Positions 6,406-6,487 of a stretch of 6,487 bases of DNA are shown in pieces. The DNA is from Bacillota bacterium (GTDB taxonomy: Bacteria > Bacillota > Desulfotomaculia > Desulfotomaculales > Desulfallaceae), in contig WQUS01000100.1 of assembly GCA_009781965.1 (NCBI GenBank), forward strand, positions 1 through 6,487, read 5' to 3'. The translations under genes were made by a program, and so were the position numbers. The notes under the pieces were generated by a model, which was given only the letters and a program-made list of their open reading frames with translations, was not told the origin of the DNA and did not search any database. Every line of letters starts with the position of its first letter. Position 1 is the first letter of the stretch.

Positions 6406-6487
6406 GTTACTGCTTTCGCATCGAGCCGGCCCGTAAAGTTATTAACCGTGCGCTCATACTCTTCGAGAAATCGCTTACGGTTAATAA
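6406..6487 (+). repeat. Hairpin-forming dispersed repeat, copy B, cut by the window edge
   Basis: Counterpart of the element at 4230-4320, in the opposite orientation. Arms TTATTAACCG (6439-6448) and CGGTTAATAA (6478-6487) pair at 10 of 10 positions around a 29-base loop; the right arm reaches the last base of the window. The loop keeps the shared TGCGCTCAT and CGAGAAATCGCTTACG blocks. A preceding ATTGTTACTG (6389-6398) resembles the corresponding stretch beside copy A, with a 12-base length difference. It lies in the region upstream of the regulator gene, 69 bases or more from its ATG. Confidence 0.75.

Overview
The window looks like a piece of an anaerobic, Gram-positive-type (Firmicutes) chromosome. 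Strong GGAGG-type ribosome binding sites precede every gene. The gene set (aldehyde:ferredoxin oxidoreductase, iron-dependent alcohol dehydrogenase, sigma-54 activator) fits strictly anaerobic fermenters or acetogens. My best guess is a Sporomusa/Pelosinus-like Negativicute, but this rests on general resemblance and no search was run.

Layout, all genes on the minus strand and read from high to low coordinates. (1) 6336-4384: a complete 650-aa AcoR-type sigma-54-dependent activator (GAF, PAS-like, AAA+ with GAFTGA, Fis-type HTH). (2) 4383-3972: a 412-bp control region. It holds a consensus-perfect -24/-12 sigma-54 promoter (4059-4074), overlapping TGTTACA-type dyads about 80-105 bp upstream of the predicted transcription start, a run of GTTCGAG heptamers, and a hairpin-forming repeat. 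(3) 3971-2727: an MFS transporter. (4) 2656-1508: an iron-containing, probably NAD-linked alcohol dehydrogenase. (5) 1377-1: the N-terminal 459 residues of a tungsten/molybdenum aldehyde:ferredoxin oxidoreductase (AOR), which continues off the left edge.

The genes make sense as one substrate-inducible unit. The activator senses a small molecule and switches on the -24/-12 promoter. The transporter moves the substrate, and AOR plus the alcohol dehydrogenase connect a carboxylic acid, its aldehyde and its alcohol, exchanging electrons with ferredoxin and NAD(H). The direction (alcohol oxidation or acid reduction) and the substrate cannot be read from the sequence.

The most unusual non-coding feature is a pair of related elements flanking the regulator in inverted orientation (4230-4320 and 6406-6487). 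They share 34 of 38 bases in the loop-proximal core. Their flanking stem sequences differ but remain self-complementary, which suggests a conserved folded repeat family. Other non-coding oddities are a 12-bp tandem repeat between the dehydrogenase and AOR genes and a four-unit heptamer run in the control region.
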